From: a virus
Direction: 5' to 3' (one strand)
IMG/VR virus record: IMGVR_UViG_3300035034_001947
Coordinates: 1-26,407 of that record
Length of the DNA stretch: 26,407 bases
Shown piece by piece: positions 16,414 to 24,077 of the stretch. The translations under genes were made by a program, and so were the position numbers. Position 1 is the first letter of the stretch. Every line of letters starts with the position of its first letter. The notes below the pieces were generated by a model, which saw only the letters and a program-made list of their open reading frames with translations, had not been told where the DNA came from and did no database searches.

Positions 16414-16835
16414 AAAAGATAACAACAGACTTCTTAGATATTATTACAAATATTGACCTTTATAATAAAGTAAGAGATCATTACCTCAATTATAGTATAT
16501 GTGACTTTAAACTTAAAGATAAAATTAATATTGGTTATACAAAGGATACCAAAGATTATGTATATGGTGATTATGGTAAGTTATCAGAAAATAAAGGTGA
16601 CCTTTTTATGGTAACTACTATACCCGAAAGCATTAACATAAACCCCAAAACAATTAAGGGTTTAAATAGATATACGTTGTCAGTACGTCACGCACTTAAT
16701 GATGAGACTTATACAGTTATAATGCTGTATCAAAAATATAAAACAAGACCTAAAATAAAATTTTATACGCAGACTAACATATTTACTATTTTAAATAGAG
16801 ATAATATCATAAATAATATCTTAGATGAACATTAG
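16410..16835 (+). CDS. Tandem paralogue array, member B (141 aa)
   Basis: Unknown function. It is 141 residues. Features shared with member D: an N-terminal helix 'tdFLDIITNIDLY', the strand pair DYVYGDYGKLSENKGDLFMVTT (D: YYYGDFGERETKGGVYKITT), the motif GLNRYTLS (D: GINRYSIF), LYQKYKTRPKIKFYT (D: FYQKYKSNARYGFYT), and the C-terminal helix FTILNRDNIINNILDE. This one-to-one order of motifs makes B and D clear paralogues. It is soluble, with no recognised active site. The start overlaps member A by four bases (ATGA) and the end overlaps member C by 11 bases within TTAGATGAA. Confidence 0.7.
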   Translation: MKKITTDFLDIITNIDLYNKVRDHYLNYSICDFKLKDKINIGYTKDTKDYVYGDYGKLSENKGDLFMVTTIPESININPKTIKGLNRYTLSVRHALNDETYTVIMLYQKYKTRPKIKFYTQTNIFTILNRDNIINNILDEH

Positions 16836-17223
16836 AACAGAAAATATAAACGAAGATATATTGAACACTATATCAGATAGGATTAATTATATGTGTATAT
16901 ACACAGAAGGTAATCTTTGGAATGTTTCTAATTTCAGATATATGAAAGGATTTAATGATTGTTTTTCTCTGAATTTCCAAACTAATCAGGTAGACGATAT
17001 CACTTTACATTATATAGATAGAATTGGATTTTCTCAATCTCATATATCTGATATAAAACATTATAATATTTTCCATCAATTAGAATGGGAAGATATACAT
17101 ATAATAAGTTTTTTCGAAAAAGGTAAGGATAAAGACAATCACTACTTTGTAACACGTGATGGTAGTTGGATCAAACAAAGGAATAGAGAATTAAGTATTA
17201 ATAATATTTTAGATGAAGATTAA
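16825..17223 (+). CDS. Tandem paralogue array, member C (132 aa)
   Basis: Unknown function. It is 132 residues. The N-terminal helix NEDILNTISDRINYM matches the 'xEDIItiFnNIDkY' helix of member D, and the C-terminal LSINNILDED matches NIINNILDEH of B; the middle is diverged. I treat it as the most derived member, with less certainty than B and D. It overlaps both neighbours by 11 bases, and both junctions have the same form: the next ATG is made by the TTAGATGAA that encodes 'LDE'. That the junction itself recurs supports duplication of a whole unit. Confidence 0.65.
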   Translation: MNIRTENINEDILNTISDRINYMCIYTEGNLWNVSNFRYMKGFNDCFSLNFQTNQVDDITLHYIDRIGFSQSHISDIKHYNIFHQLEWEDIHIISFFEKGKDKDNHYFVTRDGSWIKQRNRELSINNILDED

Positions 17224-17593
17224 ACGAAAACCACTAACAGAGGATATTATTACCATTTTCAATAATATAGATAAGTATATAACGAAAAGTGCTTTAGCAC
17301 GAGATTATAAATTAGAATTTACTATTGAAGTTGATAATGGTGTGTATTATTATGGTGATTTTGGAGAAAGAGAAACTAAAGGTGGTGTTTATAAGATAAC
17401 CACAGGGTCAGATAAAACAGCCTTAAGTGGTATAAATAGATATAGTATATTTAATTCTTATTCAGAATTAGGTGAACTGTGGAGTATTGACTTTTACCAA
17501 AAATATAAATCGAATGCTCGATATGGATTCTATACTACAATAGATATAGAGAAGATTATAAAAAGAGATCAAATAATAAATAACTTGATATAG
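17213..17593 (+). CDS. Tandem paralogue array, member D (126 aa)
   Basis: Unknown function. It is 126 residues, the clearest paralogue of member B: YYYGDFGERETKGGVYKITT, GINRYSIF, IDFYQKYKSNARYGFYTT and IEKIIKRDQIINNLI all have counterparts in B in the same order. It has no membrane segment and no familiar catalytic motif; the alternating strands and closing helix suggest a compact alpha/beta fold. It starts inside member C (11-base overlap) and ends the coupled series; a host-type promoter begins 16 bases after it, so the next gene can be expressed separately. Confidence 0.7.
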   Translation: MKIKRKPLTEDIITIFNNIDKYITKSALARDYKLEFTIEVDNGVYYYGDFGERETKGGVYKITTGSDKTALSGINRYSIFNSYSELGELWSIDFYQKYKSNARYGFYTTIDIEKIIKRDQIINNLI

Positions 17594-17608
17594 AAAAGTC
17601 ATAAATTC

Positions 17609-17639
17609 TTTGGTATTATCATATTTTTTAGTATATTTG
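17609..17639 (+). promoter_or_regulatory. Bacteroidetes-type promoter (TTTG-N19-TATATTTG)
   Basis: TTTG at 17609-17612 and TATATTTG at 17632-17639 are 19 bases apart and match the Bacteroidetes primary-sigma consensus TTTG/TAnnTTTG exactly. Transcription would start near 17646, about 14 bases before the ATG at 17660. It suggests early or constitutive expression of the membrane protein by host polymerase. Confidence 0.8.
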
Positions 17640-17659
17640 TATTAACAAACTAAAAAACT

Positions 17660-17917
17660 ATGAAAACTTTATTCACATTATGTAAATTAATAATCAACGG
17701 AACTGTTGCTATTGCTACATTTTCAATATTTGTCGCATTAGAGCTTTATGTAACTAAAATCGTAATCGGTCTATTGATCAGTGATCATGGGATGAATCCT
17801 GATTATGGGAAATATATTTGGTTATTTTGTTATGGTGTAATCGCAGTAGAACTATTTGTGTTCATATTAAGAGTATTAGTAAGAGGAACTAAGAACTTCT
17901 TTCTAAACTTAACATAG
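17660..17917 (+). CDS. Two-helix membrane protein (85 aa)
   Basis: An 85-aa protein with two hydrophobic helices: about residues 7-38 (INGTVAIATFSIFVALELYV and on through TKIVIGLLI) and about 50-70 (YIWLFCYGVIAVELFVFILR), linked by SDHGMNPDYGKY, with a basic C-terminus (VRGTKNFFLNL). No recognised family. Short two-helix phage proteins with their own early promoter are often superinfection-exclusion or host-takeover proteins, but nothing in the sequence proves this. It is the last gene of the plus-strand cassette and the only one in the window with an exact host-type promoter; its 3' end converges on the homing endonuclease with only 19 bases between. Confidence 0.7.
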   Translation: MKTLFTLCKLIINGTVAIATFSIFVALELYVTKIVIGLLISDHGMNPDYGKYIWLFCYGVIAVELFVFILRVLVRGTKNFFLNLT

Positions 17918-17936
17918 ATATTAGGAATAGGGGTTA

Positions 17937-19661
17937 CTATATGTGATAAACCCACTTATCTTGACCACTATTCCATATTCTATAAGCACCCACTTGTTCA
18001 TACATAATTTCCCTTTCTGATAAATTGGGATCGTATCCCTTTTCTACTAGTTTATGTTTAGCAAAATTATATCTATGCTTTCTCTCTTTGTTTAATACCC
18101 AATGGTAATTTATTTTACTTCTGTGACTATATTCAAACCCTAATATCTTATAAAGATTACCATTAGAATATGACCTATCACTAAAAGAATATATTTCTTT
18201 AGGAGAATGTTCTTTTATAAAGTGTTTAAATAATTTAGAAGCACCACCTACTATATTGTAATTAGTCTTATTACAAAACCTAGCTAACTCATAAACATTA
18301 TCTCTACTTTTATGTCCCATCATATTCCTTGGTTTAGAAAAGGTCATTAGACTAACTAATTTTTCGTTATAATACAAACCATACGAGTAAGTAGAATTAG
18401 AATAACCTTGTATATGATTATTATCTAAGAATTCTCTGTATTCCTTAGAGCCAACTTTTTTAATTTTACATTTTCTACCAAATACTTTATTAGGAGTATT
18501 ATTGAATTTATTCTTTAACATAGATTTAACTATATCATCCTTCAATAGCCAATCGTCTTCCCAAATATGTAACATCTGTATGCCTTCTTTCTCAGCTTCA
18601 TTAGTTTTATTGAAGTGATAATACTTGTCCTTATTGATCTCACTATGCCAAAAAAGACCATTAAATTCAATAGCTAATTTGATTTCAGGTAGATAAATAT
18701 CTACTTCGTGTGGCGGTATAATAGTTCTATTATTAGTTATGATTTCACCTTCATAACTTTCTTCGATGAAATTAAGTAGTTGTAATTCTAATCCACTTAC
18801 ACTTCTATTATTTTGAGGATGACATTCAGTACATATCACTGTATCGTTTTTAACTGTCCTATGATATAAAAGATCATTATTTATGACAAATTCATGACCC
18901 TTATTACATAACATCCTACTACTTGTTCTGTTATGTAATTCACTTTCTTTGAATATTCCAAGTAATTTATAATCACTTGGTATCCTCTTTTTAATTTTAG
19001 TTTCTTCCTTTTGAAGTTTTTTCTTATTAGTAGTTTTAATTCCTTTATCGTGTATTTCTTTAACCATCCAATGGTGTTCCACACCATATTTCTTTAAGCT
19101 AGTTTCTTTGAAAGAAGCCTTAAACTGATCTATATTTTTTTTAAAACTCTTAATTCTTTTTTCTGTTAAATCTTTATGTCTGTTAGGGTTTTCTACACCC
19201 CAATTACCCATTAAAGTTTTCTTAGATTTCTCTTGAATTTCTTTATTTGACATAGGAGAATTACCACCATATAATTTATTATTAGTATTGATCATTTTTT
19301 GTTTGATTACTTCTGATTCGGCAGGTGTTTTTGTGCCAAACTTTTCTAAAGACTTTTGTTCTTTTCTTTTGATCATATTAGGATCTGAACCAATACATTT
19401 ATTAGAACAATACTCTCTATACCCTAAAGTAGTATTTCTGAATTTTACCTTGTCATTACAATTAGGATTCTTACAATTAGGAGAATGGTTAATATCATTA
19501 ACAGTTAGATATACTTTCTCTTTAAATGAGATATCTTCTTTAATATTACCTATAATAATATCATAATCCGCAGCATAGTTCTTTGATACATATTTAGAAC
19601 TAGACATCTTACCTGACTTATTATTGAAATTGAACTCTTTTATGAATTCCTTTGATAGCAT
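17937..19661 (-). CDS. Vsr-like homing endonuclease with C-terminal GNAT-like domain
   Basis: A 574-aa protein. In order: a zinc finger (Cys 63, 68, 85, 89; 'NPNCNDKVKF ... GYREYCSNKC'); 'FGxxxPxxxxxxxxK' DNA-binding repeats at about 100-215 (KFGTKTP, NWGVENP, KYGVEHHW); a second finger with LCNKGHEF and CTECHP (about 250-285); a Vsr/EDxHD-type nuclease core at about 288-375 with SGLELQL, EVDIYLPEIKLAIEFNGLFW, HSE and HIWEDDW; and a C-terminal domain resembling GNAT folds (about 390-574, ELARFCNK ... GGASKLFKHFIKEHSPKEIYSF) ending YRIWNSGQDKWVYHI. Free-standing phage nucleases of this build are homing endonucleases, and Vsr-like ones are known to accompany split-intein 'fractured' genes. It sits between gp18 and gp19, downstream of a sheath terminator. 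Confidence 0.8.
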   Translation of the reverse strand: MLSKEFIKEFNFNNKSGKMSSSKYVSKNYAADYDIIIGNIKEDISFKEKVYLTVNDINHSPNCKNPNCNDKVKFRNTTLGYREYCSNKCIGSDPNMIKRKEQKSLEKFGTKTPAESEVIKQKMINTNNKLYGGNSPMSNKEIQEKSKKTLMGNWGVENPNRHKDLTEKRIKSFKKNIDQFKASFKETSLKKYGVEHHWMVKEIHDKGIKTTNKKKLQKEETKIKKRIPSDYKLLGIFKESELHNRTSSRMLCNKGHEFVINNDLLYHRTVKNDTVICTECHPQNNRSVSGLELQLLNFIEESYEGEIITNNRTIIPPHEVDIYLPEIKLAIEFNGLFWHSEINKDKYYHFNKTNEAEKEGIQMLHIWEDDWLLKDDIVKSMLKNKFNNTPNKVFGRKCKIKKVGSKEYREFLDNNHIQGYSNSTYSYGLYYNEKLVSLMTFSKPRNMMGHKSRDNVYELARFCNKTNYNIVGGASKLFKHFIKEHSPKEIYSFSDRSYSNGNLYKILGFEYSHRSKINYHWVLNKERKHRYNFAKHKLVEKGYDPNLSEREIMYEQVGAYRIWNSGQDKWVYHI

Positions 19662-19719
19662 ATTACTATATATTGGTGTTTTATATATGTATCAAATATA
19701 GGAAAAAAGTTTAAACAAT

Positions 19720-19750
19720 AAAAAAAGGAGAATATATTTCTCCTTTTTTT
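19720..19750. terminator. Rho-independent terminator after tail sheath gene
   Basis: An A-run, stem GGAGAA (19727-19732), loop TATAT, stem TTCTCC (19738-19743), T-run. Symmetrical, so able to act on both strands. It lies 18 bases past the sheath stop and separates the sheath gene from the homing endonuclease gene. Confidence 0.85.
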
Positions 19751-19767
19751 ATTCTTATCTATTAAAA

Positions 19768-22700
19768 TTAACTAGTTTGAAAACCTGATGAATCAATTGC
19801 ACCCGTATTAAGTATCGTGATGTTATTAACAATTACACCCATACCTTTAATAATCTCAACATATGTGTCTAATACACCTATTTGATTATCGATAATCTCC
19901 TGTGTGTTGTTTTCACTATCAATCTTATTAAAGAAGTTAAATAGTCCGTTTCTATTTACATAGTCTTGACAGATAGTATCTGCTCTTAATTTGATCTCTG
20001 ATCTAATCTCAGGTGTGTTATATTTCCATTGGAATTGTAGTAACATATCAGAAAGATCTCTTTCTAATTCAATTAATACTTCTCTTGAATGGATAAAGCT
20101 TAATGCACTATTTACTAGTGATTCTGCTGTATTCTCAGTTTCAATTACATTACCTCTGTTTCTCTTAGAAACAATTGGGTTAACTGACATTTGGTTTAAC
20201 TCGATGATATCTTCATTTGTTAAATTATATTCTAATCCTGATATACCTGTAATTTGTCCATCAGTAATACCCGCAGCAATAGTCCATGGTGTCACACTTG
20301 TTAGAGCGTTATTATGCTTTCTAAGGAAAGTGTTAGCCACAAATGATGATGGTGGTAATGAAATTGGTCTACCGTTATCTCCTATTGTTACATAAGGAGT
20401 AAAGTAAGCCACACATGTTTGACCATCGCCTTCTGCTAATGAGAAGTTAAATCCCGCAACTGCTTCAGGGTTACCTCCTAATCTGATATAATCAAATCTA
20501 ATAGCACCTCTACTATCAGTGAAACTCGGTGCTGCAGCATTTCTAAATTGTTTCATACTTGGCATGTTTAATATACCGAAGCAATCTAAACGCTTACCAC
20601 AAATATCAGCTAATTGTTGCTTAGAATTACTTATAAGACCTAATCCATAAGAATCGATCAAGTATCTAAAATCAATGATATTTTTATCTGTTAATGCGTT
20701 ATATAAAGATGTTCCTTTACCTACTACATTTAATATATCTGTTAATCTACTATCAGTATTATCAGGTAAAGAAGCTGTTCTTAATCTGAAACCAAATAAA
20801 TTAATACCTTTATATGTTGATACATAATCATCGATCTGTGTAAATCTGTATGTTTGTTTATCACCATTGAAGTCATATAATCTAATAGCTGAATCACATG
20901 TAATTTCTACTAATGATACATCCTCAGAATATGTTCTTTTTCTGATAACTCTTGTTACTTGTCTTGGAACTTCTCCTAATTCAGTTGCCTCAGGTGCTAC
21001 TGCTTGTAAGAAATCACCTATTCTAATTTCAGCATATCTAGTAGCATCTACTAATATTTTATTAGTTATAGGAGTGTATCCTACAGGTTCTTCTATTTCT
21101 ACTGTTTGTCTAAAATTAGATGATTGTGAAATAATATCAATCGTTTTATTGAATGTACTCGCACCAGGGTTTAGACTAGCATCAGTAAAATCAATTGTCA
21201 ATATATCATTCACTAAGTAAAATCTTAGGAATTTTTGTCCTGTTCCGCTTGTTAACCAAATCTTAGTTGGATTAACTATTACTTCATCAGTAATATTAGA
21301 TGATAATAAATATCCAAAATACGCACCTGTCGCTCCCGTTAATCCCGTAGCAATTGGAGTTGGATCTGAAACGATCAATTCTCCTGTGTTACTTGTAGAT
21401 TCAGGTAAGATAATAGTATCATTCGTTTGGAAATTTAATTCTTTATCACTTATTAAGTAATCATCACCATTGATATCTAATAATCTAACATAGTTTAACT
21501 CAGATGCTTCGGCTGTATTATCTAATCCATCAATTAAGTTTTCGTAGAAATAATCTCCTGTGTTTATATTACCATCTATATAATCTTGATATAAATCACT
21601 GTATTCAGCTACTATACCATATGTTGCTCCAATCCAATTATTTGTTGTAATAGCACCTTCTGATGATAATACAAATTCATTATCAATTATATGTAATACA
21701 AGTCCGTTAGTTTCTAAGATAGAAGAATTTAAAAATCCTGTATCAAATCCACTAATTGTTATTGTTTTATTTAATGTAGTGCTAGTTACTAATGTAACGT
21801 CTAGATCAGCAATAGCTCTTTTCCATGGATTTCCATTAGAACCACTTCCTTCATCTACTAATATTGTTGCTCTATTTCCTGTTGAACTACTTAAGATACC
21901 TGACATATTATTAAATGTCTTCCATCTTCTATATCCAACATAATCAGTTACATCAGGAACTCCTGTTGTGTTTAAGAATTCATATGTAATTTGATTTTGA
22001 TTAGCGTTAACTGTTACTGTTACATCAGTTGAATTATCAAAGTAGATAAATCCACTTTCACCTACTGATACAGGTGTATAGTCAACAGATTGGAAATATT
22101 TAACTCTATCTGCATCTAATGCTACTATAATATCAACGTAACCTAATACTATACCATTTGTGAGGTCATTGTTATTAGGGTTAGTTTTAATACCACCGTC
22201 AGTATCAATAAAGAATACTTTTTGGAAACTTTGTGTTGTTCCAGGACTTGTACTATTTGTCGTAAAATCATCAGGAACAAAATCAAAATCAGTAGCAGCT
22301 ATTAATAAAGCTTGTCCACCAATGATAGCATATGGTTGTTCTGCTCCAATTGTTACAGAAGTTGTACCAAAATCTACGCTATATGTACCATATCCTACAT
22401 CCGATGGGTATGTACCATCAATCTCAGATGCAGAAGGTCCGATAAGACCGATCACAAAATCCTCTGCGTATGCTGCCTTTCTTTCTTGACCCGCTTCTTG
22501 ATAATAAGAACCAAATGTTAATTGGTGTGTATTACCTAATGAATCTAATTGTTTTTCAACATATTCGTTTTTTTCTGTAACATCATCATTATATGATAAC
22601 ATTTCAATTCTTTCAATAGTGTTATCAGCAATAATATTATTACCTACTAAATCTAATAAACCATTTCTATATGTAGTTTCTACTGCGTCGATATTATATG

Positions 22701-23577
22701 CCATATAAATACCTGTTTCATCAGTTCTTAAATTAATTCTATCTTCAATAAAGATGTTAGTGTTACTAGCATCTGTGAAGTAAGGGATTAATGATAAGTT
22801 TCTGAATACCCCTAACGTATTAATACTTTGATTATTCACTAAATTGAATAATTGATCTTTAACTAATCCTTGGTTATTGAAGTATTGACTCCAAATTGGA
22901 TCTACTGATAATTCAGTGTAATTAGTCCAATCTCCTGATAACATTACAACATCTACTAAGTAGTCTGATGCGAAATCATTTTTATCCAAATATAAAGGTA
23001 CTTTATCAACTGATCCATACCATTCTAATAATGTTTTATCAAATCCATATGAGTTTTGTGACTTTACTATAAAGATAGTAACTTGTCTATTATTTAAGTT
23101 AGTGAAGTGTAATACTCTATTTTCGTCACCTGCGTTATCGTCTGTTACAGATAAAAATGCTTCTCTATCTTTTTCCCAAAAAGCAGAAGTATTGAAAAAT
23201 CTACTATATGGTGCTTCTCTTATTGCATCATTTACATAACCTGTTGCTGTTGATAATGATTTATACTCGATTTGATCTAAATCGTCGTCTAAGTCTACTA
23301 TGTTCATAGCAACTACGGGTGTGTTTTGTAAAACTCTTGATATAGTTCTGTGAAAAAAAGAACCCTTTGATTCTAAAGATCTATCAATTGTTCCAAAAAT
23401 TCTTTCTAATTGGATTTGTGAGTTAATTACAACAGGTGTATTGAGAGGTCCTTTCTTACTAGAACCAATAACTAATGACTGAATACCTGTAACAATAGGT
23501 GTTTCTATTGCTGAGTTATTAAATTCTTCTATGAAAATTCCTGGTCTTTGGTATTTACCTATATCTACTGTTGGCAT
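19768..23577 (-). CDS. 18: Tail sheath protein (T4 gp18-like), unusually long
   Basis: A 1269-aa protein that forms the contractile sheath. The N-terminus (PTVDIGKYQRPGIFIEEFNN, ETPIVTGIQSLVIGSSKKGP, then NTPVVINSQIQLERIFG) is the standard sheath opening, ending in a 'P..v.s...f...fG' motif. The C-terminal 400 residues hold the conserved sheath core and polymerisation domain: IDDYVSTYKGINLFGFRLR, LIDSYGLGLISNSKQ, FDYIRLGGNPEAVAGFNFSL, GQTCVAYFTPYV, PPSSFVANTFLRKHN, then WTIAAGITDGQITG and EVLIELERDLSDMLLQFQWK. T4 gp18 has 659 residues; the extra length lies between about residues 130 and 860, a beta-rich, Asn/Thr/Gly-rich region likely to form surface domains. Order terminase-sheath matches T4. 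The start follows an A-rich leader. Confidence 0.88.
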   Translation of the reverse strand: MPTVDIGKYQRPGIFIEEFNNSAIETPIVTGIQSLVIGSSKKGPLNTPVVINSQIQLERIFGTIDRSLESKGSFFHRTISRVLQNTPVVAMNIVDLDDDLDQIEYKSLSTATGYVNDAIREAPYSRFFNTSAFWEKDREAFLSVTDDNAGDENRVLHFTNLNNRQVTIFIVKSQNSYGFDKTLLEWYGSVDKVPLYLDKNDFASDYLVDVVMLSGDWTNYTELSVDPIWSQYFNNQGLVKDQLFNLVNNQSINTLGVFRNLSLIPYFTDASNTNIFIEDRINLRTDETGIYMAYNIDAVETTYRNGLLDLVGNNIIADNTIERIEMLSYNDDVTEKNEYVEKQLDSLGNTHQLTFGSYYQEAGQERKAAYAEDFVIGLIGPSASEIDGTYPSDVGYGTYSVDFGTTSVTIGAEQPYAIIGGQALLIAATDFDFVPDDFTTNSTSPGTTQSFQKVFFIDTDGGIKTNPNNNDLTNGIVLGYVDIIVALDADRVKYFQSVDYTPVSVGESGFIYFDNSTDVTVTVNANQNQITYEFLNTTGVPDVTDYVGYRRWKTFNNMSGILSSSTGNRATILVDEGSGSNGNPWKRAIADLDVTLVTSTTLNKTITISGFDTGFLNSSILETNGLVLHIIDNEFVLSSEGAITTNNWIGATYGIVAEYSDLYQDYIDGNINTGDYFYENLIDGLDNTAEASELNYVRLLDINGDDYLISDKELNFQTNDTIILPESTSNTGELIVSDPTPIATGLTGATGAYFGYLLSSNITDEVIVNPTKIWLTSGTGQKFLRFYLVNDILTIDFTDASLNPGASTFNKTIDIISQSSNFRQTVEIEEPVGYTPITNKILVDATRYAEIRIGDFLQAVAPEATELGEVPRQVTRVIRKRTYSEDVSLVEITCDSAIRLYDFNGDKQTYRFTQIDDYVSTYKGINLFGFRLRTASLPDNTDSRLTDILNVVGKGTSLYNALTDKNIIDFRYLIDSYGLGLISNSKQQLADICGKRLDCFGILNMPSMKQFRNAAAPSFTDSRGAIRFDYIRLGGNPEAVAGFNFSLAEGDGQTCVAYFTPYVTIGDNGRPISLPPSSFVANTFLRKHNNALTSVTPWTIAAGITDGQITGISGLEYNLTNEDIIELNQMSVNPIVSKRNRGNVIETENTAESLVNSALSFIHSREVLIELERDLSDMLLQFQWKYNTPEIRSEIKLRADTICQDYVNRNGLFNFFNKIDSENNTQEIIDNQIGVLDTYVEIIKGMGVIVNNITILNTGAIDSSGFQTS

Positions 23578-23681
23578 ATTGTTTAAATATTTTTTTTCTA
23601 ATATATATATTAACTTCTAAAAGTGGTATTTTACAGTTTATACTATATACCTATATAATGTATATATTTAAATAAAATCCT

Positions 23682-23689
23682 TAACTTTG
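23682..23689 (+). promoter_or_regulatory. Possible Bacteroidetes -7 element (TAACTTTG)
   Basis: TAACTTTG fits TAnnTTTG and would start transcription near 23696, 25 bases before the ATG at 23721. The matching TTTG 19-21 bases upstream is missing, so this is only a half match. Confidence 0.45.
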
Positions 23690-23720
23690 TGGTATGGGTA
23701 GATTATAAAATAATAAGATT

Positions 23721-24077
23721 ATGGATAAAATGAAAGATAGAATAGTAGGGTACTTGGAATTACATACCAATAAAAACGATGTATTTATTGAGATAGTAAA
23801 ACTCACTGAGGAAATATTCGAATCTAACACAATAGGTGAATTAAATGATTTTAATAATGGTCTAAATGAATTAAGAACCGAAAGAACTGTTAGATTACAT
23901 CAAAAAAACAATCAAATATTAGTAGGACTAGAAGCTAATGTTGAGAAGAACCTTAATATAATTAAAAAAGACGCAATCAAGGAAATGGAAACCGAAATGG
24001 AAAATTGTGTTAAAGTTGAAGATTACGAAGGTGCTGCCGAATGGAAAAAAATGATAGATGAAAGCTTAAATAAGTGA
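23721..24077 (+). CDS. Small helical protein with UVR-like C-terminal motif
   Basis: A 118-aa, wholly helical, charged protein. The C-terminus (CVKVEDYEGAAEWKKMIDES) follows the UVR motif pattern '..EDYE.AA..KK.I..' that UvrB and UvrC, and ClpC/McsA-type proteins, use for protein-protein contact; the rest (LNELRTERTVRLHQKNNQIL, about 48-67) is coiled-coil-like. So a small adaptor-like protein is plausible; its partner is unknown. A plus-strand gene between two minus-strand virion genes, it has its own TAACTTTG element, and its 3' end overlaps the terminase 3' end by 12 bases. It could instead be a simple coiled-coil phage protein whose UVR likeness is chance. Confidence 0.65.
   Translation: MDKMKDRIVGYLELHTNKNDVFIEIVKLTEEIFESNTIGELNDFNNGLNELRTERTVRLHQKNNQILVGLEANVEKNLNIIKKDAIKEMETEMENCVKVEDYEGAAEWKKMIDESLNK

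Noticed and set aside
18881-19087. Minus-strand 68-aa frame inside the homing endonuclease
   Set aside because: It is an alternative frame within a region whose main frame has clear zinc-finger and repeat motifs.
19991-20395. Plus-strand frames inside the sheath gene (also at 20867, 22160 and 22312)
   Set aside because: All lie antisense to a well-supported tail sheath gene and show no recognisable protein features.
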